DNA from: Methylomonas sp.
GTDB taxonomy: Bacteria > Pseudomonadota > Gammaproteobacteria > Methylococcales > Methylomonadaceae
DNA: 45,401 bases
NCBI RefSeq assembly: GCF_023228165.1
Contig: NZ_JALOBS010000036.1
Span: 1 to 45,401 of the forward strand
Direction: 5' to 3'
Within the stretch, counting starts at the first letter, position 1, and each line of letters begins with the position of its first letter. The translations under genes were made by a program, and so were the position numbers. This document shows, piece by piece, positions 24,469 through 32,821 of the stretch. The notes beneath the pieces are model-generated. The model searched no databases. It was not told the DNA's origin and was given only the letters and a program-made list of their open reading frames with translations.

Positions 24469-24885
24469 CTAGATCGGCCAGAACAGCAGCGTAAGCACCG
24501 ATAAGCCCAGCCAGAAACCAATTTCGTATGTTTCTGTTATTGGCTGGATTTTTTTCAACGCGCCGTAGGTGTGGACTAGCACCATGAGCATCCAGCAAGT
24601 CAGCAGAAACTGGAAATAAAAAATCTGAACAGCCGGATCGCTGGCTGCTCTAATGCCAAAGCTACCGATCACAAAAGCCACGCATCCCAAACATCGACCG
24701 TAATAAACGCATAAATTGGTTTCGCTTGGGATAGGCCACCTTAACGTTTTCGCCCAATGAACAGGCCAGATCGCCATGGGGATGCCAAAAATCAATAAGG
24801 TCAAGCTGCCAATGACGAGAAGAAACAAATCCGAATAGCTACCCCAAAGTCCTATCATGTTGGTTTTGTCCCATGACTCATACAT
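24469..24885 (-). CDS. Hypothetical four-helix membrane protein
   Basis: The 138-residue product has about four hydrophobic segments (near 18-42, 64-82, 86-108 and 120-138) and short hydrophilic loops. I do not recognise the family. It lies downstream of the secreted protein at 24904-25335 on the same strand with an 18-bp gap, so the two may form an operon. The 280 bp between it and the PepSY gene hold nothing I can identify. Confidence 0.5.
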   Translation of the reverse strand: MYESWDKTNMIGLWGSYSDLFLLVIGSLTLLIFGIPMAIWPVHWAKTLRWPIPSETNLCVYYGRCLGCVAFVIGSFGIRAASDPAVQIFYFQFLLTCWMLMVLVHTYGALKKIQPITETYEIGFWLGLSVLTLLFWPI

Positions 24886-24903
24886 AGTGGATTGGAAGGC
24901 GGA

Positions 24904-25335
24904 TTATTTGCCAGACTTTGACAACTCGGCACAGCCGACCGTCGCGTCTGCTCCAGCCTCGGTATAGCAGGCGCTGAGTTTGTTTGTCCCCAAAATACGA
25001 CCCTGATTGTAGCCTTTACTATCGCTTGACACCCAGGTGAACGAGGTATTGTCAGGATAGATGACACCGAAGAATTGTTTGGTACCATCCATATAGGTGA
25101 AATGTCCTTTGAATATCCGGCCGTTTTGTTCGGTTATTTCAATCGTCTTGATCCAGCTTGCGTAACCTTTTTTTTCTGAATAGGTTTTGTTTTCGCCAGA
25201 CCAATTTCCAACCAGATTAGGGATGGGATCGTCATTTGGAGTCGCTAAACAAGCATTGGCATTCACTAACGCCGTTACCACAGCAACCATCGGCAATAAA
25301 CCGGCCTTGGATTTAATAAATTTGAACATAAACAT
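24904..25335 (-). CDS. Hypothetical secreted protein
   Basis: With the start at 25335 the protein has 143 residues and a basic N-terminus followed by a hydrophobic signal peptide (about 8-31, cleavage near CLA). The mature part contains NLVGNWSGE, a lipocalin-like or beta-barrel-like opening, several predicted beta strands and two Cys near the C-terminus. The frame stays open 56 codons further upstream, but that part would place the signal peptide internally. No specific function is evident. Confidence 0.55.
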   Translation of the reverse strand: MFMFKFIKSKAGLLPMVAVVTALVNANACLATPNDDPIPNLVGNWSGENKTYSEKKGYASWIKTIEITEQNGRIFKGHFTYMDGTKQFFGVIYPDNTSFTWVSSDSKGYNQGRILGTNKLSACYTEAGADATVGCAELSKSGK

Positions 25336-25579
25336 TTTCTCGGTTGTAAATGGGGTAAGTGAGAAATACCATTCATAAGCTACCGGCTTTTTGCGGTGCA
25401 AGAAATGGATGCCTGTCGGCTGAAGCCGCTCTCTGTCGCAAAAGCAGCAATGAGCTTGTAAACAACTTTTTCGAGTGTAGATTCGTCGCAAGAACGGTGT
25501 CAATTCGAAGGATTGGAAAAGGAAAATTGAATGGTGCCAACAAGAATTATTCCCTCATTCCGACAAGCGTTGCCGGTAT

Positions 25580-26248
25580 CTAGCTAATCCGGTTGAACGG
25601 GCTGTCGCCTCCAATGGTGCGAATGAAGGGCGACAGTTGCTTCATGATGCGTTTAAGCAGATGAGGAAAACGGTCGCGTTCATAGAAAAATATCTTGTTG
25701 CGCAGCAGCGCGTAAAAATAATATGCCGGTACGGCGATGATCAAACCCCACATGGTGGTAATCAGCGATTTGTCGATTGCCGAAACCAACGCCGACATGT
25801 CGCGCTTGCCGACCACCGAGAACTGCTCGAAAGTACCCATGATACCAACGGTGGTGCCCAATACGCCGATCAACGGCGCGATCACGTAGGCGGTGGATAG
25901 CGAGGACAACGATTGGTACAAACGATCCGACATGTCATCTATAGGTGTGGGATTGACGTCGGGATGAGTCGGTTCGCCGCGTTCGCCGGCCTCGATATAG
26001 TCCAAAATCACGCGGGCCAGCGGCGAGGATTGCGCGGGCAACCGCTCGCGGAATTCGTCGAATGCCTGCTGATCGTGAATGGAGCCAGCCGTTTCGATCA
26101 GTTCGCCAGGCATCACCCGCGAGGAACGCAGGTCCAAAAACCGTTGCACGATAATGCCCAAAGTAACAATGGACAGCGGCAGCAGGGCCAACATCGTGAT
26201 GCCGCCTTGAAGTACATATTCATCAAAATAATTTTCGGAAAATTCCAT
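25580..26248 (-). CDS. exbB: ExbB-like proton channel subunit (MotA/TolQ/ExbB)
   Basis: ExbB forms the inner-membrane pentamer that, with ExbD, feeds the proton gradient to TonB. The 222-residue protein shows three membrane segments (about 17-37, 120-142 and 160-182). The conserved APLIGVLGTTVGIMGTF region fits the family. It lies 15 bp downstream of exbD, the reverse of the common exbB-exbD order. The divergent tonB gene suggests the three work together. Confidence 0.88.
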   Translation of the reverse strand: MEFSENYFDEYVLQGGITMLALLPLSIVTLGIIVQRFLDLRSSRVMPGELIETAGSIHDQQAFDEFRERLPAQSSPLARVILDYIEAGERGEPTHPDVNPTPIDDMSDRLYQSLSSLSTAYVIAPLIGVLGTTVGIMGTFEQFSVVGKRDMSALVSAIDKSLITTMWGLIIAVPAYYFYALLRNKIFFYERDRFPHLLKRIMKQLSPFIRTIGGDSPFNRIS

Positions 26249-26263
26249 GGTGTTTGTTCTTGA

Positions 26264-26701
26264 TTAACTGGAGGATGGTAAAGTCGGCTTGATGGTCTCG
26301 ATTTTGACCTTGTCGATTCCGTTGACGCGGCAAGCGCCGAGCACGTCGATTGTGGCTTGCAAATCGCTGGCCAGGTCGCCACGAACGACAACGTTCTCGA
26401 TGGGCAGGCCGCTAGCCTTTTTTTCCGCTAGCCAATGCGCCAGTTCGTTCGATTCAAGCTTGCTGCCATCAACCAGGAGTTCATTCTCCTTGGTGATGAA
26501 GATCATTAAAACCTGGCGTTCAGTGGTTTGCGATTCGGTATATTCGCTGACCGGCACTTGAACATCAATGGCATCGAAAACCGCCAATTCGGTGGCGAAC
26601 ACGAAAAACAGCAGGATGTTCAATATCAAATCCAAAAAGGCGTTCAAGGAAATATCCGGTTGATGGGTCCATCGGGAAGTGCGTCGGGGGCGGGTTCTCA
26701 T
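26264..26701 (-). CDS. exbD: ExbD-like proton channel subunit
   Basis: The 145-residue protein has a short basic N-terminus and one membrane helix (about 18-40). Asp24 in NAFLDLILN aligns with the proton-carrying Asp25 of E. coli ExbD. A periplasmic domain follows (about 50-140). It is the first gene of exbD-exbB and is divergent from tonB with a 131-bp gap. Confidence 0.88.
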   Translation of the reverse strand: MRTRPRRTSRWTHQPDISLNAFLDLILNILLFFVFATELAVFDAIDVQVPVSEYTESQTTERQVLMIFITKENELLVDGSKLESNELAHWLAEKKASGLPIENVVVRGDLASDLQATIDVLGACRVNGIDKVKIETIKPTLPSSS

Positions 26702-26832
26702 GTTGTTCTGGATTGATCCAAGGAGTTGTCGATTGACGAGACCTATGTTGCAATGAAATAAGCGTTGGATTATATGCGGTATCTGAACCGGCTATTTCCT
26801 TTTCAGCCAGTCAGTATTGAGAACACGATGTT

Positions 26833-27606
26833 TTGAATACCTTGCGACGAGTGCCGATCATAAAAACGAACCGAAAATCCAATCTTGGACTGGCTGTTTC
26901 GCTCAGCTTTCACGCCCTTTTGTTTGGTGCGCTGCTCAGTATCAGCAACGGTCGCCAAGAACCCATCCAGTCGCCGCAAGTCATCGAGGTGGCCACGCTG
27001 TTGCTACAACAACCGCCAGCCAAGCTTGAACTGCCGGCAGCAGCTCATAATCCTGCTTCGGCGCCCCCGCCAGACGTCGAACGAGTGAAAACGCCACCGC
27101 AGCCGGTCAGCAAGTCCAAGGAGAAGCCCAAACCGAAACCCAAAAACAAGCCGCGCGAACAACCGGTCGTCGGCAACGATAATCCGGTCGTAGAACCAGC
27201 CGATACCGTGGGAAGTTTGTCGGCTAGCAATGAAGCTGGAACGTCCGTAGGTGCAGGCAGTGGCGGTGGGAAAGCTGGGAACGCAGGCAGTGGCCCATCC
27301 GGTGACGGGCAATATGTGCCAGCGGATTACAGCTCCGCCGCATTGCGTAACCCGCCAACGTACTACCCGCTCATGGCCGTGCAACGAGGATTGCAGGGCA
27401 CCGTAAAATTGCGGATACAGGTTTTGGCCAACGGACGGGCCGCTGAAATCCAAATTGAGGAGAGCAGCGGTCACGAGTTACTGGATCGTGCCGCGTTGGA
27501 ACAGGTGAGAGAGTGGCGCTTTTTACCCGCCCGCCGTGGGGATCAGGCCATTACCAGTTGGGTCGTGGTGCCAATAAAATTCAGAATTGAGCGTGAACGA
27601 AGATGA
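26833..27606 (+). CDS. tonB: TonB energy-transducing protein
   Basis: TonB spans the periplasm and powers outer-membrane receptors. The 257-residue protein has an N-terminal membrane anchor (about 19-37), a Pro/Lys-rich spacer (about 70-125), a Gly/Ser-rich stretch and a C-terminal TonB domain (about 170-255, with YYPLMAVQRGLQGTVKLRI and ALEQVREWRFLPA). The start is unsure: the frame opens with TTG at 26833, and the GTG six codons on is an alternative. No TonB-dependent receptor is present in the window. Confidence 0.85.
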   Translation: MNTLRRVPIIKTNRKSNLGLAVSLSFHALLFGALLSISNGRQEPIQSPQVIEVATLLLQQPPAKLELPAAAHNPASAPPPDVERVKTPPQPVSKSKEKPKPKPKNKPREQPVVGNDNPVVEPADTVGSLSASNEAGTSVGAGSGGGKAGNAGSGPSGDGQYVPADYSSAALRNPPTYYPLMAVQRGLQGTVKLRIQVLANGRAAEIQIEESSGHELLDRAALEQVREWRFLPARRGDQAITSWVVVPIKFRIERERR

Positions 27607-27617
27607 GTTAGCCTGGT

Positions 27618-27638
27618 AAGGTACGCACCGCGTACCTT
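27618..27638 (+). terminator. tonB terminator
   Basis: AAGGTACGC and GCGTACCTT form a perfect 9-bp stem with a 3-base loop, followed by TT. It lies 12 bp after the tonB stop. Confidence 0.55.
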
Positions 27639-27669
27639 TTGGCTTTCGATACCATGATGACCTTCTAAT

Positions 27670-27686
27670 GGTACGCGATGCGTACC
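27670..27686. repeat. Second copy of the GGTACGC palindrome
   Basis: GGTACGC-GAT-GCGTACC repeats the stem of the tonB terminator 52 bp further on. Two copies of one palindrome in an intergenic gap resemble a REP-type repeat element. Confidence 0.4.
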
Positions 27687-27766
27687 CTACATCTCAAATC
27701 GATAAGCGGACCACCAACCATCGACGTAATTATCCAAGGTTTGGGAATACGTGAAATCAAATTTTT

Positions 27767-27967
27767 ATGATCATGACCAAGCACAAAAATATGAGCCAAA
27801 CTAATGATAACTGCAATAAATCCAACGCACTGAGTACTGCGGAACTGGCGGAGTTAATAGTGGATGCACTTTTGCACGGAGGTGTGCTTCGTAAAGACGA
27901 CATTAATCGCGCGCTTGAGTTTGTCTCGGAAGAAATCGATGCGCGTAAAGCCGTGGGGGACTATTAA
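27767..27967 (+). CDS. Small hypothetical protein
   Basis: This short frame (66 residues; possible later start at Met9) encodes a hydrophilic, mildly acidic, largely helical product with no signal peptide and no motif I recognise. The residues AELAELIVDALL and RALEFVSEEIDARKA look like amphipathic helices. It stands alone and may not be a real gene. Confidence 0.35.
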   Translation: MIMTKHKNMSQTNDNCNKSNALSTAELAELIVDALLHGGVLRKDDINRALEFVSEEIDARKAVGDY

Positions 27968-28304
27968 AAAATACATTCAAAGCGCGTAAGGCTAATTAGA
28001 GCTTGCTCAGAAGAAGTGTCAAGGCATATCACTATATGTAGTGACGAAAAAAGGCGAACAAAACTAGATATTGCACTCGCATTGGTCAATCAGGCATGCC
28101 TCGATTTCAGTGATCACGCGACCAAAAACGTAATCAAACAATTACCTTGGTGTTTTCAGGTGTAATTCAGGTATCCCTGTTAACTTGCCATTGTACGTTG
28201 CGCAAGCACCGAACAATGTACCCATTGCAAGCTTAATGCTACTTAACGAAGCATCAACTTCTTGTGTAGCAATGGATTTTTCTTACTCAATCAAATAAAA
28301 CAAT
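27968..28304. other. Gene-free stretch with one strong palindrome
   Basis: No gene is seen. TCACTATATGTAGTGA at 28029-28044 is a palindrome with 6-bp perfect arms and looks like a single NrdR-type box (13 of 16). I see no partner site about 32 bp away. The last 100 bp presumably hold the promoter of the next gene. Confidence 0.4.
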
Positions 28305-28646
28305 ATGACACCGAAAAATTTTATAACAGCACTCATTTTCTCCGTTCTCTCACTGAATGTTTACGCCGCAGGATCGGCAATGAACGAAGACTTTAGCAAC
28401 CTGATTGCGTTATCGAAAAACGCAATCGACGCGGGCAAGGCCAATGACTCGGCGGCATTTTTGGATAAAGTCACTGTCGCTGTTGATACTTACAAGGTTC
28501 AAGAAGAGGCCAGTAAAAGTTACTCGATTCATTTACCCCGTGCCGGCAAACAACTCAAGGCAGCGTTGAAAACGGCTAAGGCCGGGAACATCGCAGAAGG
28601 CGTGACCGACTTGGAAAACGCTATTGACGAAATGCAGAAGAAATAA
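28305..28646 (+). CDS. Small periplasmic helical protein, SmbP-like
   Basis: The 113-residue product has a signal peptide (about 1-22, ending YAA) and a mature part made of amphipathic helices rich in Ala, Lys, Asp and Glu, including a C-terminal EGVTDLENAIDEMQ helix. This resembles small helical-bundle periplasmic proteins such as SmbP or the cytochrome b562 fold. The His-rich repeats of true SmbP and the b562 haem motif are not evident, so metal binding is unproven. It ends at a terminator shared with the convergent metR. Confidence 0.55.
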   Translation: MTPKNFITALIFSVLSLNVYAAGSAMNEDFSNLIALSKNAIDAGKANDSAAFLDKVTVAVDTYKVQEEASKSYSIHLPRAGKQLKAALKTAKAGNIAEGVTDLENAIDEMQKK

Positions 28647-28667
28647 TCCAATTTCAATAATAAATCC

Positions 28668-28697
28668 CGAAGCGCATTGATCAGACGATGCGCTTCG
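28668..28697. terminator. Bidirectional terminator (SmbP-like gene / metR)
   Basis: CGAAGCGCAT and ATGCGCTTCG form a perfect 10-bp stem with a 10-base loop between convergent genes. It overlaps the last codons of metR. Confidence 0.6.
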
Positions 28698-29586
28698 CCT
28701 CAACCGCCACAGCCATCGCGGCGTGTTCCACTAACCAGCGTAAATACTCCAGCTCGGCGTCCTCGTGCCGGCACGCCAGATACATGGTCTTGGTTATGGG
28801 TAGACCCGCAAAACGTAAGCCGGTTAGACCGAGTTTGGCAGATTTGTCGGCCAGTAGCCATTCCGGCAGCAAACAGACGCCGCGGCCGGCGGCGGCCAGT
28901 TGCAGCATGATGTCGGTTTCCTCGACTTGCAGATGCGCGGCGGGCTCAATGCCGGCCGGTTGCAGCACCTTGCGGAACATGTCCAGCCGTTCGCGGGCTA
29001 CCGGGTAGGTCAACACGGTTTCGCTGCGCAGGTCGACGGGTGCGATTTTGGCACGGCCAGCCAGCGGGTGGCTGTCGGCCACGATCAACACCAACTCAAA
29101 ATCAAACAGCGGCTGGTAACTCAACAGGCCGTTATCGACCGGGTCGGAGGTCAGCACCGCATCCAGTTTGTATTGGCGGATGGCTTCGAACGATTCGAAG
29201 CGGTAACGCGAGGTGACTTCGACCGTCAAATCAGGCCAAGCGCGCAGATAGGGTTGCAGAATGTTGCGGAACCATTCGTAACAGGCGTGGCATTCGATGC
29301 CGATGGTCAATTTGCCGGTTTTGCCTTTGGCCAGTTGCGCCAAGTGGTTTTCCGCTGAATCGACGGTGGCGATCACCGACTCGGCCACCTCGGATAAATA
29401 GCGCCCGGCCTGGCTCAACACCAGCGAACGGCCCTGTTTGTACCACAGCATCGCGCCCAAGCGTTGCTCCAGGTTTTTGATTTGATGCGACAACGCCGAT
29501 TGGGTCAGATTCAGGGTTTCGGCGGCGGCGCTGAGTGTGCCGTGGCGTTTTAACGCCAGCAGGATGCGCAAGTGGATCAATTCCAT
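28681..29586 (-). CDS. metR: MetR, LysR-type activator of methionine genes
   Basis: The 301-residue LysR-type regulator has an N-terminal helix-turn-helix (about 1-60, LTQSALSHQIKNLE). Its effector domain contains ECHACYEWF, a segment typical of MetR, which uses homocysteine as co-inducer. It is divergent from metE with a 107-bp gap, the classical metR-metE arrangement. Confidence 0.92.
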   Translation of the reverse strand: MELIHLRILLALKRHGTLSAAAETLNLTQSALSHQIKNLEQRLGAMLWYKQGRSLVLSQAGRYLSEVAESVIATVDSAENHLAQLAKGKTGKLTIGIECHACYEWFRNILQPYLRAWPDLTVEVTSRYRFESFEAIRQYKLDAVLTSDPVDNGLLSYQPLFDFELVLIVADSHPLAGRAKIAPVDLRSETVLTYPVARERLDMFRKVLQPAGIEPAAHLQVEETDIMLQLAAAGRGVCLLPEWLLADKSAKLGLTGLRFAGLPITKTMYLACRHEDAELEYLRWLVEHAAMAVAVEAKRIV

Positions 29587-29591
29587 ATTGA

Positions 29592-29637
29592 TGAATATGC
29601 CTCATGGATCAATGAAGAATCATCGATTATCTTCATT
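29592..29637. promoter_or_regulatory. Candidate MetR sites between metR and metE
   Basis: TGAATATGCCTCA (29592-29604) is one mismatch from the MetR consensus TGAA-N5-TTCA. A longer inverted repeat, AATGAAG (29611-29617) with CTTCATT (29631-29637), lies beside it. MetR binding is expected here; which motif is used is not certain. Confidence 0.5.
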
Positions 29638-29693
29638 CTATTGTCTGTTTACAATGTTTTATGTGTCAAACATTCAATAGAAAGGACTTACTC

Positions 29694-32015
29694 ATGACGA
29701 AAATTCACAATTTAGGTTTCCCCCGGATCGGTGCCAAGCGCGAGCTAAAGTTTGCTTTGGAAGCTTACTGGAAAGGCGAGTCCTCGCGAGACGATCTGAA
29801 AACGCTTGGCCGACAGTTACGCCAGCGCCATTGGCAACTGCAAACCGAACTCGATCTAGTGCCGGTCGGCGACTTCGCTTTTTACGACCAAGTGCTAGAC
29901 ATGAGCTTTACCTTGGGCAACTTGCCCGAACGGGTGCAAGATTTCCACGGCGATGCCCTGGACAATTACTTCCGCGTCTCTCGTGGCCGTTCAGCGCAAT
30001 CCGCCAGCGATGCTCAGTGCTGCGGGGGCGTAGCCGCCGGCGAAATGACCAAATGGTTCGATACCAACTACCACTACATCGTGCCCGAATTCACCGCTGC
30101 CACCGAATTCAAGCTGGATGCGTCCAGCTTGCTGGAACAACTGGCGGAAGCCAAGGCCCAGGGTGTCACCGCTAAGCCGGTGATTATCGGCCCAGTCACT
30201 TATCTGTGGTTAGGCAAGGCCAAGGACGATTCCAACAAGCTCGCGCTATTGCCTAATTTGCTGCCGGTTTACGCCGAATTGCTCGAAACGCTCGCCGCTC
30301 AAGGCGTTGAATGGGTACAGATCGACGAACCGATTCTGGTCACAGAACTGGATGCCGAGTGGCAAAATGCTTTCAATATCGCCTACCACCACTTGCAAGA
30401 TAGCCGCGTCAAATTATTGTTGGCAACTTATTTTGGCCAACTGGCGGAAAACCGCAGTCTCGCCGCCAATTTACCGGTGGCCGGCCTGCATGTCGATGCC
30501 GTCAACGGCCGCGACGACATCGAGCCGCTGATTATTCGATTATCAGCGGACAAGGTGTTGTCGCTGGGCGTGATCAACGGCCGCAATATCTGGAAGACCG
30601 ATCTCAACGCCGTGCTGGATTGGCTTGAACCGATCGCTCAACAACTGGGCGAACGCCTGTGGCTTGCGCCGTCGTGCTCCCTGCTGCACGTGCCGGTCGA
30701 TCTGGACAGCGAGCAGAAACTCGACGCTGAAATCAAATCCTGGCTGGCCTTTGCCAAGCAGAAACTCGGCGAACTGCAAGTGCTGGCCACGGCTCTGAAC
30801 CGGGGGCGCGATGCGGTCAAAGCCGAACTGGACGCCAATCGCGCCGCCATCGAGGCGCGCCGCAACTCATCGCGGGTCAACAATCCAGCGGTCAAGGCCG
30901 CTTTAGGCAAGATCGACGCAAAACTCGGCCAGCGCCAGAGCTCTTATGCGCAACGCGCGCTCAAGCAGGCGGCGTTGCTGAAACTGCCCAAGTTCCCCAC
31001 CACCACCATCGGCTCGTTTCCACAGACTGCCGAAATTCGCCTGGCACGTAGCCAGTTCAAGTCCGGTAAACTGGATGCAGTCGGTTATCAAACCGCGATG
31101 CAAGCCGAAATCGCCCGTTGCGTGCGCGAACAGGAAGCGCTCGGACTGGACGTGTTCGTGCATGGCGAAGCCGAGCGTAACGACATGGTGGAATACTTCG
31201 GCGAGCAACTTGACGGCTACGCCTTCAGCCAGTCTGGCTGGGTGCAGTCTTACGGCTCGCGCTGCGTCAAACCGCCCATCCTGTTCGGCGACATCAGCCG
31301 TCCGCAGCCGATGACCGTCGAATGGATCAGTTACGCCCAATCGCTGACCGACAAGCCCATGAAAGGCATGCTGACCGGGCCGGTGACCATCCTGAATTGG
31401 TCGTTCGTTCGCGACGATCAACCTCGCTCGGTCACCTGCAAGCAACTGGCGCTGGCTATCCGCGAGGAGGTGCTGGATCTGGAGAAGGCAGGGATTGGCG
31501 TGATACAAATCGACGAGGCGGCCTTGCGCGAAGGCTTGCCGCTACGCCAATCGCAATGGCAGGCGTATCTGGATTGGGCGGTGGAATCGTTCCGTATCAC
31601 GGCTAACGGCGTGGCGGATGAGACGCAGATTCACACCCACATGTGCTATTCCGAGTTCAACGACATCATCGCTGCCATCGCCGATATGGATGCCGACGCC
31701 ATCACCATCGAGACCTCGCGTTCCGACATGGAGTTGCTGGATGCGTTCGAGCATTTCAACTACCCGAACGGCATTGGCCCCGGCGTGTACGACATCCATT
31801 CGCCCAATATCCCGAGCGAACAGCATATCGTGGCACTGATGCACAAGGCCGCCGAGCGCGTTCCGGCCGAACAACTGTGGGTCAATCCGGATTGCGGCCT
31901 GAAAACCCGCCAGTGGGCTGAGGTGATACCAGCGCTGACCAACATGGTGGCCGCAGCTAAAACCTTGCGCGCGACTTTGGACTGTTCCACCTCGTTTAGT
32001 GTCGATAGTCGATGA
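29694..32015 (+). CDS. metE: MetE, cobalamin-independent methionine synthase
   Basis: MetE moves a methyl group from 5-methyltetrahydrofolate (polyglutamate) to homocysteine using zinc and no B12. The 773-residue protein begins with the typical MTKIHNLGFPRIG. Both barrels are present, and the zinc ligands align as H649, C651 (HTHMC), E673 and C734 (NPDCGLKTR). The ATG at 29694 follows AAAGGA; an upstream in-frame ATG adds 11 residues without a ribosome-binding site. It is the first gene of a three-gene unit. The next gene's start overlaps its stop (ATGA). Confidence 0.96.
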   Translation: MTKIHNLGFPRIGAKRELKFALEAYWKGESSRDDLKTLGRQLRQRHWQLQTELDLVPVGDFAFYDQVLDMSFTLGNLPERVQDFHGDALDNYFRVSRGRSAQSASDAQCCGGVAAGEMTKWFDTNYHYIVPEFTAATEFKLDASSLLEQLAEAKAQGVTAKPVIIGPVTYLWLGKAKDDSNKLALLPNLLPVYAELLETLAAQGVEWVQIDEPILVTELDAEWQNAFNIAYHHLQDSRVKLLLATYFGQLAENRSLAANLPVAGLHVDAVNGRDDIEPLIIRLSADKVLSLGVINGRNIWKTDLNAVLDWLEPIAQQLGERLWLAPSCSLLHVPVDLDSEQKLDAEIKSWLAFAKQKLGELQVLATALNRGRDAVKAELDANRAAIEARRNSSRVNNPAVKAALGKIDAKLGQRQSSYAQRALKQAALLKLPKFPTTTIGSFPQTAEIRLARSQFKSGKLDAVGYQTAMQAEIARCVREQEALGLDVFVHGEAERNDMVEYFGEQLDGYAFSQSGWVQSYGSRCVKPPILFGDISRPQPMTVEWISYAQSLTDKPMKGMLTGPVTILNWSFVRDDQPRSVTCKQLALAIREEVLDLEKAGIGVIQIDEAALREGLPLRQSQWQAYLDWAVESFRITANGVADETQIHTHMCYSEFNDIIAAIADMDADAITIETSRSDMELLDAFEHFNYPNGIGPGVYDIHSPNIPSEQHIVALMHKAAERVPAEQLWVNPDCGLKTRQWAEVIPALTNMVAAAKTLRATLDCSTSFSVDSR

Positions 32016-32797
32016 ACATTTCGTTTGAAATCGTCCCCAGAACCTTGGACGCCTTTGAAAAACAATATGCGTTTGTGCAGAGTCTGAATGACTGCATTAA
32101 TATCATCAATGTACCGGATATCCAGCGCTTCGATATGCGCAGTTGGGAACTGGCGAGGCATGTCGATCGGAACCAATACCGGTTTATTCCGCATTTCCGG
32201 GCCATCGATTTCAAAATCGAAAGCGGCGAGCTGTATCGCATTATTGAAGGTTATCAGCTCGACAACGTGTTACTGGTGACCGGCGACCCGCCGGAAGGCC
32301 TGAAACGCAGCTATTGCAATACCGACGTGGTAGACCTGATCCGGGCGGTACGCAGGCGCTTTCCGAAACTGAACATCTATGCCGGGTTTGATCCGCATCG
32401 ACAAGGCTTGCAACACGAATGCCATTATATCCAGCGCAAGGCCGATGCCGGCGCCAACGGTTTTTTTTCGCAACCGTTCTACGATCATCGGCTGGTGGAA
32501 CTGTTTGCCGAACACATGGACGGCCTGGAAACCTATATCGGTATCAGCCCGGTGGTGACGTCGGCCTCGCAGAATTATTGGGAAGTGAAGAATCATGTCA
32601 AATTTCCCAAGCATTTCCGGCCAGATTACGATTGGAATGTCGAGTTCGCCAACCGGCTGATCGGCTCGGCGGCGGAGAACGGTTGGCATGTGTATTTCAT
32701 GCCGATCAAGGTGGATTTGCCTAAATATTTCCAGCGCATCCGCTTGGTCAAGCCGGTGCCAGCGTCCTTAATCGGAAGATGTGAGCGGTTCATATGA
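32012..32797 (+). CDS. Methylenetetrahydrofolate reductase-like protein
   Basis: The 261-residue protein reads as a short member of the MetF superfamily, a flavin barrel that reduces methylene- to methyl-tetrahydropterin. Diagnostic parts are FEIVP with E6 (MetF catalytic Glu position), VTGDPP with D92, and GFFSQPFYD (about 150-158). It is shorter than E. coli MetF (296) and divergent in sequence, so its carrier could be folate or methanopterin. Translational coupling to metE suggests it supplies the methyl donor. A classical MetF may still exist on the chromosome. Confidence 0.75.
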   Translation: MNISFEIVPRTLDAFEKQYAFVQSLNDCINIINVPDIQRFDMRSWELARHVDRNQYRFIPHFRAIDFKIESGELYRIIEGYQLDNVLLVTGDPPEGLKRSYCNTDVVDLIRAVRRRFPKLNIYAGFDPHRQGLQHECHYIQRKADAGANGFFSQPFYDHRLVELFAEHMDGLETYIGISPVVTSASQNYWEVKNHVKFPKHFRPDYDWNVEFANRLIGSAAENGWHVYFMPIKVDLPKYFQRIRLVKPVPASLIGRCERFI

Positions 32798-32821
32798 CGT
32801 CCTCTTCGGGCACGCATAAAA

